Origin: Amphiura filiformis | Taxonomy: Eukaryota > Echinodermata > Ophiuroidea > Amphilepidida > Amphiuridae | Direction of reading: 5' to 3' | Assembly (NCBI RefSeq): GCF_039555335.1 | Contig: NC_092628.1 | Location: 64,993,292 to 65,057,291, forward strand | Length of the DNA stretch: 64,000 nucleotides | Shown here: in pieces, positions 23,120 through 34,448 of the stretch | How positions within the stretch are numbered: position 1 is the first letter of the stretch | How the letters are laid out: the number at the start of each line of letters is the position of its first letter | The notes under the pieces: generated by a model | The model's input: only the letters and a program-made list of their open reading frames with translations | Database searches by the model: none | What the model was told of the DNA's origin: nothing | Program-made: the position numbers and the translations under genes

Positions 23120-23549
23120 TATAGAGATGAAATGAATTGATTTATTCCGGTCGACAACCCAATACAAATGACCAAGACACCAAATTCAACGGATTGGTGT
23201 GGTTTGAACTATATCACATAGGGGAGGTAATAATAATAAAGATATCTGGATCCCCCATACAGAATGGGGGATCCATGACAAGAGAATTGGGATTTCGGGT
23301 TGAAGGGCAAGGGTAAGATGCTGGAAAGGATTAGAGAGGAACACAGATGATGGAGTGTGGGCAAGAGTCCCTGCGTTTGGATAACAAACAAATATCAGAT
23401 TTCTGGAGAATCCCATAAAGTAAGATTCCAGGATTGCAGTACCACCGGGCAGCAAATCTTTGACACACCTGGAGGTGATTGGTCTTGTTGAGGGATGCCA
23501 TGTGACACACCCATATTTAACGATGAAAGGCGAGAAAGAGATTACGAAG
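23120..23549 (-). pseudogene. Degenerate LINE 3' part (C-terminal to RT), minus strand
   Basis: On the minus strand, frame-shifting translation gives YGCVTWHPS and then KICCPVVLQSWNLT. This resembles the (E)YGC.VWH.S...VQK..C..VL segment downstream of RT in jockey/CR1-type LINEs. With the RT remnant at 24715-25113 it is probably one LINE copy, cut by the elements at 23550-24714. Inference from motif likeness. Confidence 0.45.
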
Positions 23550-23755
23550 CAGTGGCGTAACTAGCAGGGGCAGGGGGCGGAATAATTCTGGTATACCCTG
23601 CGTACAAGTATAACCCTAACCCTAATTAAAGCCCATCCTAATTATAACCATAACCCCACCCTAATTATAGCCCTACCCTAACCCTAACTCTAGCCCTAAC
23701 CCCAAAACACAAGGTGCGCAGGGTAGGCATTTACCAGAATAATATGAGGAGACTT
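23550..23755. repeat. hAT-like end plus inverted arms around CCCTAA repeats
   Basis: Starts with CAGTGGCGTAACTAG, the same terminus as the MITE at 62794, but no matching right end is present. Inside, AATAATTCTGGTATACCCTG at the left pairs with CAGGGTAGGCATTTACCAGA plus ATAAT at the right. Between these arms (about 23611-23703) lie perfect and degenerate CCCTAA units, for example TAACCCTAACCCTAAT and CCCTACCCTAACCCTAAC. They match the TTAGGG telomere repeat of echinoderms and vertebrates. Confidence 0.55.
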
Positions 23756-24714
23756 AAGGGCTGGGGTATGAACGTTTGGACAGTATTTATTTTGGGACAT
23801 TAAAGCACATCAGACATATGAATTGCATTCTGAATACGAAGAATGTCATTCTGATATCAAATAATTTTGATTTTTTGAAATTCGCAATTTAATACACATT
23901 TTATGGCAAATCATTAAAATTGATATTTTGATATTTAACAGTACTTGAAGTAAACTTTATAAATCTGATGATTTATACTTAAAGTGTATGTAGGTGGGAT
24001 GAAAAGCCGACGATCAATTGAAAATTTTGACCTTTCGTATTGAAGATATGGATTTTTTCCCAAAACACCAAAAAAAAAAATAGGTCTTTTGGGAAAAAAT
24101 CCATATCTTCAATATGAAAGGTCAACATTTGCAATTGACCGTCGGCTTTTCCTCCTGCTACATACACTTTAAGAATATATCATTAGATTTATATAATTTA
24201 CTTCGAGGACTGTTATATATCAAAATTTGAAAAATATCAAATTTTTTTAATTTGTCATAAAATGTGTATTATATTGGGATTTTCAAAAAATGAAAATTAT
24301 TTGATATCAGAAAGAGATGCTTCGTATTCAGAATGCAATTCGATAGGTCTGAGGGCTCTCATGTCCCACAAAAAATACTGCCGAAACGCAATAAACGCTC
24401 ATTTTAGATCCCTAGGGATATCTTCAATACGAAAGGTCAAAATTTTCAATTGATCGTCGGCTTTTCATCCCACCTACATACACTTTAAGTATAAATCATC
24501 AGATTTATAAAGTTTACTTCAAGTACTGTTAAATATCAAAAATATCAATTTTAATGATTTGCCATAAAATGTGTATTAAATTGCGAATTTCAAAAATCAA
24601 AATTATTTGATATCAGAATGACATTCTTCGTATTCAGAATGCAATTCGATATGTCTGATGTGCTCTAATGTCCCAAAATAAATACAGTCCAAACGTTCAT
24701 ACCCCAGCCTTTAA
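23756..24714. mobile_element. Fold-back element with ~300-bp arms and a third inverted copy
   Basis: CTTAAGGGCTGGGGTATGAA at the left and TTCATACCCCAGCCTTTAAG at the right bound long inverted arms (about 23756-24060 and 24415-24714). The shared arm landmarks are GACATTCTTCGTATTCAGAA, GTGTATGTAGGTGGGATGAA and GATATCAAATAATTTTGAT. The middle (about 24070-24400) is a more diverged copy in the orientation of the right arm. A fragment of the same family is at 61668-61793. No coding sequence. Confidence 0.75.
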
Positions 24715-25113
24715 GATCGAAGAGCTGTTGGAAGAAAACAAGACAAAAACATTAACATGAATAAGGAAAAGAAGTGGTACAACGGAAAGCTCAGGGACCT
24801 TTCCTGAACCTACATCATGGATGAAAACCAACTGAGACCTGTTGATCTCAAGTAAACCAGGACAGCATTTGATCGGCATGTTAACCCGCATCCCCCACCC
24901 AGCATCTGTATGATGGGACGGTGCATGGGGAACACGGTCGTAGGCCTTAGAAAGATTGAAAACGAGCATAACAATGCTCTTCATGTATGTCTTAGGAATT
25001 GGGAAGGAACGCTTGTTGAGAATTTCATTGATGACAAAGTGATCCAAGATGTTGCTATGGATAATCATAATGGAGAAATGATATGTGTCTCTTACTTGGT
25101 AGCCGCATGACAT
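24715..25113 (-). pseudogene. Degenerate non-LTR reverse transcriptase fragment
   Basis: The minus-strand frame contains FNLSKAYDRVPH, a form of the F-D-L-S-K-A-F-D-x-V RT motif. Further on comes VVPLLFLIHVNVF, a degraded G-x-x-L-G-P-L-L-F-L-I-Y-I-N-D. The essential Y-A-D-D motif is not found, and the spacing shows deletions. It is a dead jockey/CR1-type LINE fragment in the cyclase intron, transcribed in the same direction as the gene. Confidence 0.6.
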
Positions 25114-25606
25114 GCATGAGGGGCTCTAACTTAAAAAAAAAGGAAAATTAGAAAGCTTCCAACTATCTGGATCTCTACCTGTGGCGAGAAAAAGATTAAA
25201 CAATCTGCTTAGTGTTGGGGAGATAGCAAGGCAGTGTTTTTGAACACGTAATCCCACCAACCCTAACAGCAGAGCTGCGAATTAGGCATGTTAGGGAATG
25301 GATTTCATCACTTCAGCAGGTCAATTAGTAAGGGTCGTAATTTTGTAGACGAGCCCGCCGTTTTTACTGAATATCAGCCAAAGTCAATACATGGCTTGTG
25401 TTATCACGAATGTATTAAACAAATCCCATTGACTAAGCTTCGTAATTGGCAAAATCCATCACAAATTACGCAGTGAATGTTTACAATATATACGCAATGA
25501 AATACTAATATCTTGTTTTAATATTGGTTACTAGAGACCAGTCGATCGGATTTTATCTTCAGAAAAGACATGGCAGAAATTGAATCGAGTTTAAACAGTT
25601 GCTTAC

Positions 25607-25756
25607 TTTGGTAAAACTTCATACAGAAGTTTCTCGGTGCGTCTTTTCTCTTCCATAAAGGCAGCGGTGCGTTCATCTACAATGGCTTCTAATTTGTCGG
25701 CATATTTCTGCATTCTTGACAATAGCGCGTCAACAACGTTTCCATCTTTCTTATCC
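25607..25756 (-). CDS. Guanylyl cyclase exon, coiled-coil linker
   Basis: A 150-bp exon encoding DKKDGNVVDALLSRMQKYAD and then LEAIVDERTAAFMEEKRRTE to LLYEVLPK. This is the dimerisation helix (HNOBA-associated linker) joining the kinase-homology and catalytic domains; the pattern L-L-x-R-M-x-x-Y-A-x-x-L-E is diagnostic. The donor is AAA|GTAAGC and the acceptor TTATAG. Phases match both neighbours. Confidence 0.95.
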
Positions 25757-26249
25757 CTATAAAATGAATTTGGTTGAAATAAGTTGACAACATTGTAATA
25801 AGAGACCAATGTTAATGTTCGGTAACTGAATCTTTGGAACATAGATTTGAAAGTGTTTTTTGGCATGCCTGAAGGGCACTGAACAAAATTATAACGTCAT
25901 AACTAAACGTCACATATAGGGCAAACTATATCATTTTTGGATTCCTTATGACCAGACGAGCAATTTGGTACACTTTTTTTTTAAGAATTGGAATATTTTA
26001 TAATTTTGACCCCTGATTGACCTTAATGGACCCCTACCAAAAATGCCTAACACAAGAGGGTTCCAAAGATTTAGTCACTGACATTAGCATTGGTCCCTTA
26101 CTATTGGGAGCAGACTGCATGATTCAAAGAATGAATAATTATGCCCGAAATACGTACGCATAATGAGCATCCCGATGCAAAAACACATGTCTCCGCAAGT
26201 GAAACATGTTAAAGTACAGTGTCAGATTGTGAAACATATTTACCGAATT

Positions 26250-27720
26250 AAATTTCGTTCCAAAACTTAAAAAGCTCAAGGAAATCTTACGAATTTGGTC
26301 GATGAGAGATTTAAGTCCAATTGGTAAAATTACAATTGTTTACAATCGTTTTCTGTCTTACCTAAACCACCTGATAATTTTTTGAAGGAGATGGACTCGA
26401 TAATATTTAAATTTATTTGGTCAGATAAAACCAGATAAACTCAGTAGAAAGTCCATCATTGGTGACTATGAGAAAGGGGGCCTCAAGATGGTTCACATTA
26501 CCTCAGTTATTAATGGGCTTAAAGTGGCTTGGGTTAAACGTCTCTTGGATGTGAACAACAATGGTTAATGGAAATGTTTTATATGTTTTATATGAAACAG
26601 ATTGGTGGTAATCTTTTTTGGGAATGTAACACTAAACCAGAGGAGAAATGTATTAAGCTTGTTAAGAATATGTTTATTGGTGAAATTCTCAATGTTTGGT
26701 GTACAATTACTTATGATTCTCCTTCAAGTCATTTTAGACATCAAATATTATGGAATAATTCATCTATTGTTATCGCCCAAAACACTGTTTACAACTAGTC
26801 TGGCATGAGAAAGGTATTAAATTTATTTCTGATATTTTAAATGAAGATGATAGGTTTCTTCCCTTGATAGCTTGAAGACCGAGTATAATTTACAATGTAA
26901 CTTTTTTTGAATATTTTGCTCTACTCTATGTCATTCCAAATGTATGGATCAGAAGTGTCGAGAGGGGGAGACTTGGGAACTGTTCAGAATGATCATGATG
27001 ATATGCATGCTCTTATCTGTTCCTCTAAGAAGGTCTGCAAATTGGTTCACAAAATTTGCGTTGACAAGTTGTTTAAGACGCCCAAAGCCGATGCCAAATG
27101 GGCTGTCTTTTTTGATGATATGAATTTAAATTGGAACGATATTTACAGGATTCCCTTGTCTTCCTCCTATCAACCAAACTTAGATATTTTCAATTCAAAA
27201 TTCTGCATATAATTATAGGTATAAATGAAAATCTGTTTAAATATGGTTATGTTGATTCAAATCTTTGTACTTTTTATAATCAGGAGTTAGAAAATATCCC
27301 GCATTAATTTTGGCAATGTGGTACTTCCGCTCAAATTTGGAAGAAGGTTCAAGATAATATCTTTAAAAAAAGAGTTAGTCTTACCATGAAGGATGTTCTG
27401 ACGGGCATATTAGATGTTGATTATTGTCATTATAATGTTGTTGTTCTTCAGGGGAAAAAGTTTATTTATAATATTATGCAAGATGTAATAAAAGTAAGCT
27501 GGACATACAAGGTTTTAAATGTATGCTTAATAATGTCGCCGAGACTGAAAAACACATTGCAAACAATAAAGGTAAATGTATGAATGGAATAAAAGATGGA
27601 ACTCTATAAATATGTAATAACTGTTACTTTCATCAATGTAATATTATGGTAATTATTTTGTATAATTGTGGCTCATATAACTATGTATAACTGAGATCAT
27701 GTTTGATAAATAAATGCACA
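26250..27720 (+). pseudogene. Degenerate L1/Tx1-like LINE 3' half
   Basis: Conceptual translation in shifting plus-strand frames gives the RT-proximal region (FLSYLNHLIIF; KSIIGDYEKGGLKMVHI). It then gives the connector with SSHFRHQILWNNSSI. Near the end come YFQFKILHIIIGINENLF and a partly lost C-terminal cysteine/histidine motif. Frame breaks and stops are numerous. The unit is 5'-truncated and lies in the cyclase intron in the opposite orientation to the gene. Related to the fragment at 6331-7250. Confidence 0.65.
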
Positions 27721-27874
27721 GGGCACCTTGTATGCTCTGTGGAAAGATAAAAAATATATTAACCGAGAAGCTGGGGTCTGGGGACCTATTGCGTTTTTAT
27801 ATGGGATGACTGATACATGGGATGACTGATTATTATTAATTTAGAGGTAGAGATTTCTTACGCCTATCATGGCG

Positions 27875-28126
27875 ATCATTTTCTTCGGCGGGGGGTTCCC
27901 ACATTATCAAAATGTCGGCGTCAATAAAATTGGGGGCTCCCCTATTTCGGCAGCAAAACTTTTTGCCACCCCCCCACCGTTTACACCTCCCCAACTGTCT
28001 TTTTGAATAAAATAAAAACACTATCTGTAGTCATCTTGTGACCCTACATTTTGGTCATCAATTTTTTTATGACACCCCCTATTTTTCTTTCCGTATATTT
28101 GGCACCCCCTTCCGAAGAAAATGATA
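27875..28126. mobile_element. MITE-like inverted-repeat element
   Basis: ATCATTTTCTTCGG at the left pairs exactly with CCGAAGAAAATGAT at the right. The interior has C-runs and CACCCCCT motifs. The same terminal motif occurs alone at about 2704. Confidence 0.55.
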
Positions 28127-28134
28127 GCCCCCCT

Positions 28135-28570
28135 CCCAGCAAACACAAAACGTTTTCGACATCATTCGCAAACGATTATAAAAGGTTATCAGAAAACGTT
28201 TAAATGTCGGGTTATATAAAGGGTATATTAAGGGTATAAAACGTTTTCATAACATGAAAAATCATTTTTTGATAATCTACTGCTCAGCAAGCAAAAAATG
28301 TTTTACAGAAAACGTTTAAATGTCGGGTTATATAAAGGGTATAAAAACGTTTTAATAACATTCCAAAAACATTTTTGAAAACTTGATACAAAACATTCTA
28401 AACAGAATATTATTTTGGGGTTGAAAAAATATTTTGCGAAAAATGTTTGCCCAAAATATTTGCAATAACGTTTTAAAAACATTTTCGTGACCTTTATATA
28501 ACCCGACATTTAAATGTTATTAAAACGTTTTGAAAAAAAACATTTTAATAACATTTCTGTATTTGCTGGG
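28135..28570. mobile_element. Element with CCCAGCAAA termini
   Basis: CCCAGCAAACAC at the left and GTATTTGCTGGG at the right are inverted ends. The interior is a series of ACGTTTT/AAAACGT and ATGTTATTAAAACGTTT-like palindromic pieces. CAGAAAACGTTTAAATGTCG appears twice in direct and once in inverse orientation. Related AT-rich material continues to about 28690. Confidence 0.6.
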
Positions 28571-28939
28571 TGCAAATATTTTAACATAATGTAATTTAAG
28601 TGTTGACAAAATATTTGGTAAAAAATGTTGGCAAAAATAGTTTACAATAACATTTTTGAAAGCATTTAAAAAATATTGTTGTAGTGTGTTAACATACACA
28701 CTTGACATTCATGGCTCCATTCACATAAAACTAATTATAATGTTTTTCTTTGGGCCAATATTGAAAAGGAAAGACGTTATAGATGGGTTTGCTCATCTTA
28801 AATCTCAGGTTTGCTGCTATAACAGTAGGTGAGAAAGTAGGCCAGTACAGGGAATTTAGGCTATTTAGTATTTGGCATTTTTTTATGATCTGGATTTAGT
28901 ACAAGAAGTCATACCTAGAATATTTTCTCAATTTGAATT

Positions 28940-29390
28940 TTATCCTTTCTAGATGATCCACCCAAAAATTAAAAAAATCATCGTATAGATCCCTGTACTA
29001 ATCTTAATCTGGATTCAAGTGTGATACAGATATTCTGCTTGGAGTATAAATGATCCAGGTCCAGATGTTGAGATACATTTAATTTATTTTTGATCCTGAT
29101 GCACAATTTTTGACAAGAATCGAAATCGATTCTTTCGAAAATCCGTGGCAAAAATGGCAAAAAAAATTGAAAAATTACCCTGGATCAGTTATCGAGACCC
29201 CCATTGGCGGCTGATCAGTTCCCAAGACCCCCCTTTTTTTTACCGGCCAATCAGTTTCCTAGACCCCCCCCCCCTTATTTGCCGGGCGATCAGTTCCTTA
29301 GACCTCGAGTTCGAAACTGGCGGTGGCACACCCTACCCAAAAAATGTGAGTGCCCCCCGGAGTCTCATAAACTGGTGTGAAAAAGATAAG
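28940..29390. repeat. Repeat with GATCAGTT..AGACCCCC units
   Basis: Four degenerate units of (G/A)ATCAGTTCC.(A/T)AGACC(CCCC) occur between 29185 and 29305, followed by GTGGCACACCCTACCC. The small frame here is composed of repeat units and is not considered a gene. Confidence 0.5.
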
Positions 29391-29497
29391 TTAAGTTGGC
29401 TTTGTTTAATAGCTTTAGTATGTAATTGTCATATCTAATATTCAAAACCTAGTTTTTTGATGTATGTATAATCGTGCAACGATGACAACTTTTATAC

Positions 29498-29657
29498 CTT
29501 TGAACAGCAGATAATATTTGACGACTGGTGGGTCTTGATTTCGGGTCCTCCTCCCAGCATTTATGCATAGTGTAATACATGTCTTCGGAGCATAATTCAC
29601 GTGAAACCTTGGGTCGAAACGGTGGATTTGTGCCTGCTTTTAATTCTCCAATTGCAT
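29498..29657 (-). CDS. Guanylyl cyclase exon, end of kinase-homology domain
   Basis: A 160-bp exon encoding AIGELKAGTNPPFRPKVS and then YYTMHKCWEEDPKSRPTSRQ. These are the P-P-F-R-P and C-W-x-x-x-P-x-x-R-P motifs that close the pseudokinase domain. The donor AAG|GTATAA and acceptor CCATAG are clear. The first two bases complete an Asp codon. The last two carry into the linker exon. Confidence 0.95.
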
Positions 29658-29789
29658 CTATGGAACATAAAATTAACAAAATAAAAAGAATATAAGCAAA
29701 CTTATATTGTGGTTACTAAATGTTTGTCAAATGTTGCTGTATTGTTTGTTTAATCCGTCTCTCTATTTAAATAGCCTTATGATAATACG

Positions 29790-30064
29790 CCGTACAAGTA
29801 GTGCTCTTTTTGAAGCAAGATGTCACAAAAATTGTTCTTGTAATTCAAGGTCTTGTACGAGTGTACCAGATATATATGAAAACCGTAACATAGCAACTGG
29901 ACTATAAGATTAGTGTCTTTGAAAAGAGCGGTATGATTGTACACATTATACAGGTGATGAGTGCAACCTGCATGCTTTAATGCCGGACAATATTTTTTTT
30001 TTTAAATAGTGTAAAGCCATCGCTATGATAATTTATCCTTTTACGACACTACTTCTACGGCGAG
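29790..30064. mobile_element. Dispersed MITE family, copy 3
   Basis: Contains GATTAGTGTCTTTGAAAAGA with GCGGTA and AGGTGATGAGTGCAACCTG. It ends CGACACTACTTCTACGGCG, the family right end. The left end (CGCCGTACAAGTAGTGC) is less well preserved and its exact border is uncertain. Confidence 0.65.
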
Positions 30065-30190
30065 TAATAATTTTTGAAAGATCTATTCTAAAAAGAGTAT
30101 CCATAAAGTACATTTCAATTTTGAGCAGTTATCTTTATAGGCCTAAATATTTTAATTGCAAACAGGACCTATAATATACCACGGGTATTC

Positions 30191-31470
30191 GTCGGCGAAG
30201 TGACGTAATAATGGGTTAACTACCATAGCAATAGGAGAAACAATTTTTGATTATACCGCGCTCCATTACTAGTACGTTCACGCGCGCGGTATCTTTGTAT
30301 TGAAACATATCATGTTGATCACTCGCATCTGAAAGATTAGTATCTTTGAAAAGAGCGGTATTGTATTCAATACTATGATTGCAGACATACACAGGTGATG
30401 AGTGCAACCTGTTTGCAGTGCAGCGGTTATATTTTTAAAAAAATCACCTATTTCTATGGTACAGACTTGACATTTAATATGGAATATTTTTCGCAAAATT
30501 CCAAGACTGGTCTGGACGGAGTCTGCATAGACCGCACGGGCTAAATATTAATAGGGGTTTGTCGGGAGATGGTGTAAAATAATTGTTTGACAGAAAATGT
30601 GCTTTCCATATGTATACATTAGGGTGCTCATAATGTAGCGAATTTGCCTAAAATGGCGGATTTAGGGAGGCTGAATTTGAGCTTTTTGGGGACACAATTT
30701 TGGATTTTATGCAACACGGTTCTGTTATTATGAAATTTATAGGGGTTTGAGGTGATATTTCTTAAACATCGTCAGCAACTGGCATTCATCACAGCTGAAA
30801 TACACTTACAATGTACCAAGTGTTTGAACAGGGAGGAGCTTAAAATAGGGCTCTTAAAAGCTGTACGTACTCAAAAAGTTTGACTGGCCCCTGGGGTCAA
30901 ATGTTATAAACTTACGGTACAAAAACATCTATGCGGATTCCTGGTTGTCCAATGAACTCACACTGTTTCTTTGTGTACAGTAAGTTTAAAACATTTGGGC
31001 CCAGGGGACCATTCAAACTTTCTGAGTGCGTCTCACTTTTAAGAGCCATATTTTTTAAAGCTCCTCCCACTTTCAAAACTGGTAGATCACAGGTGCAGTT
31101 CGGTTCTGACGAACACTTATTGGTATTTAGGTTCAATGAAATCACCTCAAACCTCAATAAATTTGATAATATCAGAATAATGTTACTCAAATTCAGAAAT
31201 TTTACTCCTACAAATATCAACTTCAGTGTTCTTAAATCCGCCATTTTAGGCTAATTCACTACATTATGAGCGCCATAATGTAAACTAATGGAAAGCACAT
31301 TTTCTGTCAAACAATTATTTTACAACATCTTCTGACACACCCCAATTAATATTTAGCCCGTGCCATTTATGCAGACCTCTACCAGACCATTCTTGGAATT
31401 TTGCGAAAAATTATTCCATATTCAATGTCAAGTCTGTAGTTAATCCGAATTATTACGTCACTTCTCCGGC
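30191..31470. mobile_element. Dispersed MITE family, copy 4 (split by a second element)
   Basis: The left end is CGGCGAAGTGACGTAATAAT then AACTACCATAGCAATAGGAG. The interior shows GATTAGTATCTTTGAAAAGA, GCGGTA and AGGTGATGAGTGCAACCTG. The right end, ATTATTACGTCACTTCTCCG, appears only after a 975-bp insertion at 30462-31436. Without that insert the copy is about 300 bp, as in the rest of the family. Confidence 0.8.
30462..31436. mobile_element. 975-bp palindromic element nested in MITE copy 4, TA target
   Basis: Starts CAGACTTGACATTTAATATG and ends CATATTCAATGTCAAGTCTG (as CCATATTCAATGTC...), perfect inverse at the tip. TA lies on both sides (30460-30461 and 31437-31438). The inverted arms extend almost to the centre near 30945 (for example CCTAAAATGGCGGATTTAGG against its inverse near 31245). 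This is a nearly complete palindrome without a transposase. A TA duplication fits Tc1/mariner-type mobilisation. The two 107-110-codon frames inside mirror the palindrome and are not genes. Confidence 0.85.
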
Positions 31471-31581
31471 AAATAGACCATATTATAATCCTAAATCTAA
31501 TAACGGCCACATCTACACCCCCGCCACGCCCACATATGCAAAGTGCTTCCACTCATATACCATCGAAATCTGAACACATAC

Positions 31582-31730
31582 CCTCCAAGTTGATGGTCAC
31601 TCCTTCTTCCTCATATGGCCCAATTTGAGTGATGATAGTCTGCATAAGCAAACCAACTGCGTAGATGTCACCTTTTTGAGACGGAGGTAGTGATGGAATT
31701 CGAAGATGCTCTGAGCTCCCCAAAGTGGTC
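31582..31730 (-). CDS. Guanylyl cyclase exon, mid kinase-homology domain
   Basis: A 149-bp exon encoding SSEHLRIPSLPPSQKGDIYA and then VGLLMQTIITQIGPYEEE. This matches the A-P-E-H-L-R ... Q-K-G-D-V-Y-S-F-G-I-I-x-x-E-I segment of receptor-cyclase pseudokinase domains. The usual W-T-A-P before E is replaced by L-G-S-S. The acceptor ACGTAG lacks a good pyrimidine tract, and the implied entry phase does not match the upstream exon. The 5' edge is therefore less certain than the 3' edge (GAGG|GTATGT). Confidence 0.88.
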
Positions 31731-32961
31731 CTACGTAATAATTGTTGATTCAAACAAATGACCGTGTTATATTTATTGTTATTATCATTATTATTTATTA
31801 ACATATTCTGGACAATTAATTTCCCTGATCCAATTTTTTGCATACAACTGTCAGCAGGGGAGTATCTAACCAAGCAATGAGTAACAACCCTTACTCCTCC
31901 TCCTGAACCTCTGTGCCACTGCCACAGCATTTGGTATGTAATAGAACACTGGCATCTCGTGCTTTAATGCAGGAGTCAATTTCTTAGGATTTTAGTTTAT
32001 TTTGGTTAAAGCCATAATGTGTGATTGACTTCACAGCGACGCCCTCAATTTGTCTTGAATTTCTACTTTTTGCATGATTGTAATGCCCATTGGTATACTA
32101 ACATACCACATTAAAGACTAAGCCTGAAGTGCTTTAATTACAGTAAATAATACGTTTTGAAGCAGTGCCCCAGGCGATGCTTCCCTATTTAATTCCAGCG
32201 AAGCGACTTCCATACGATTTGGCCTATTCCGCAACTTTTTGATACACCATTGACAAAACACGCGATAAGGAAGCTAAATAAACGATCGAGTACACCGGAA
32301 ATGCAGTGTAGCCGCATGTCAAATCTTTAGGTTTGTTTTGCATTGGCAGTAACTGACTGAGAAAGAGATTACACATAGTTCTTTGCAAGAGTAAGCCGGT
32401 TTGTAGTATTCATGAACTGTCTGCAGTCATAGGCGTAGATCCTGGGGGATGGGGAGGGGATAACCCCCCAATATTTTACCAGGGGCTGGTCCATACAATC
32501 ATCCTCCAATGTTGACACCTGTATGTAGGTTTCTGACCAAATTAATCTCATATTTGGCCATTTTAGTCCCCAAAGTGCCAAATTTGTTTGCGCTTCGCGC
32601 GAATAGGCATATATTCCACTTTTGCACCATATTTCATCATTTAGCTTCAATATGGAAAATTTTTTATAACCCCATCCAACTATGGAGATTCACCATTACA
32701 TGCTCAAGCTCAATGCTATAACTCATCAGGCTGCCCATGTGCTTTCCGGGAATCCTGACCACGTCACTGCAGCCTCAGTGGGACCGCGGCCACTAAGCAA
32801 AACAAAGGTTCGTTGTCTGTGTGGCAGGTCACATGGGAACAAGTGAACACGGAAACAGGGCACACGCTACAAGGGAACAGCCTATGGATACAGGGCCTTA
32901 GTCATAATTTTTTGTTTTATTGGAGCGTATACCGTAGAACATCAGAAAAAAGACTAATTAG
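31731..32961. other. Intron stretch with a dispersed-repeat fragment
   Basis: Mostly unassigned intron. Around 32400-32660 is a repeat with ATAGGCGTAGATCCTGGGGG, AACCCCCCAATATTTTACCA and GCGCTTCGCGCGAAT, the kind of sequence found at ends of hAT-like MITEs. Its right end was not located. Confidence 0.4.
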
Positions 32962-33718
32962 ACAGCCGTGTTGTAACCCCTTAATGACCTTTGACACCAA
33001 AATCTACGAAAACCCCACAGGCATTGCCTTATGTCAATGCATATGTGCACATAGTATCATTCTGCCATGTTATTTGTGACAGAAGGATATTTTGAATGTT
33101 TTTCGTCTTCGACCGGAAGTGACCCCTTAATAACCTTTAACCCCAAATAAAAAATACCACATATACATTAGGTAAGCATAATTCATGTGTGTACATACCG
33201 TCAATCTCCTATGTTTTTCTTAGCTAATAAGATTTTTTGAAGGAATTTGGTTTTATACCGGAAGTGACCCCTTAATGACCTTCGACCTCAAATATTTGTA
33301 TGATTCATAGACACTGGGTAATAACAATGTATGTGTGCAAGTTGCGTCACCGTCCTACGTAATTTGTCGGAGAAGTAGCATTTTAAAGCTATTTCGTTTT
33401 ATACCAGAAGTGCCCCCTCAATGACCTTTGAACTCAAACAAAAAATACCACATATACATAAGGTAAACATAATTCATGTGTGCACATACCGCCACTCTCC
33501 TATGTTTTTCTTCGCTTATAAAAATTTTTTAAGGAATTTGGCTTTATACCGGAAGTGACCCCTTAATGACATTTGACCTCAAATATGTGTATGATTCATA
33601 GATACTGGGTAATAGCAATGCATGTGTGCAAGTTGCGTCACCGTCCTATGTAATTTGTGGGAGAAGTAGCATTTTGAAAGTATTTCGTTTTATACCGGAA
33701 GTGACCCTTAATGACCTT
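32962..33718. repeat. Tandem-repeat array, segment 1
   Basis: Starts at ACAGCCGTGTTGTAACCCCT and continues through five monomers of about 145 bp. Two alternating types follow: one with CATATACATTAGGTAAGCAT and TATGTTTTTCTTAGCTAATA, the other with ATGATTCATAGACACTGGGT and GGGAGAAGTAGCATTTT. Both end in ACCGGAAGTGACCCCTTAAT followed by GACCTTTGACCTC or a variant. It is interrupted at 33719 by the LTR element and resumes at 40586. Confidence 0.9.
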
Positions 33719-34236
33719 TGAAATCAAAATACCAGACTTCAGCAAATTGACAGAAGAATATATTTCCTTTCTTGGAAGAAGTACGTTCTTTGACGCATTC
33801 TAGATCATCTCCGACGACACTGGTAAATAGTAGTACTTTGACTACATAAAATATTTCTGGTTTGCAATTTCCCTTCTTTGAAGGAATTGGACTGTATAAG
33901 CATATTAGCTAGCTAGCCCAGATCAACACTATCAACTGTGACCATAATTGTGTTTTCATTTTCTTATATCCAAAGCATTGGAAAAACCCCATTCTATTAT
34001 GGGCCATTTACTACCTTCACATTATGCTCAATCTGGGAATTCCAAAGTCTTAATTATAATATTAACCTTTCTCATTACATCACTTCCTTAGGGAATTCCA
34101 TTACATCACTTTCCCTTTACAACCTCAGGGGTTTCCAAATATTCCAAATTAGATATGATTCAACTTGTTTTGTTCAATTTGAGAGGGGAATTCCCCCAAA
34201 ATGTCAAACTTTGGGCACAACTCAGGGCACATCACA
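33719..34236 (-). repeat. 3' LTR of the Gmr1-like element
   Basis: About 518 bp, nearly identical to 40050-40585. Read on the minus strand it begins TGTGATGTGCCC and ends TTTTGATTTCA, giving TG..CA borders. Against the other LTR it has an extra stretch of about 18 bp (TTTCCTTTCTTGGAAGAAG, near 33762) and lacks a short segment near 34206. Confidence 0.9.
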
Positions 34237-34250
34237 CCCTCCCCCTTAAA
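34237..34250 (-). other. Polypurine tract
   Basis: AAGGGGGAGGG on the minus strand directly before the TGTGATG start of the 3' LTR. This is the expected place for plus-strand priming. Confidence 0.8.
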
Positions 34251-34448
34251 AGAAGAAAGTTTGAATGTAATGAAAACTTTCTTAATTGTTTCTTCTTTAC
34301 ATCAACTTCAACTTAATGTTAACTTTGAGTGCTTAACTCAACATACACAGTGACTACTTGTCACACAAGTTCCTTTTTAAAGGAATTTTTGTTTGTCACT
34401 TTTTATGCAATTCTGGACAAGGCATCAGCCATTACATTGTCTTTTCCC

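Noticed and set aside
31100-31250. Protein-coding frames of about 107-110 codons on both strands
   Set aside because: They mirror each other within the 975-bp palindrome and lack protein-like features.
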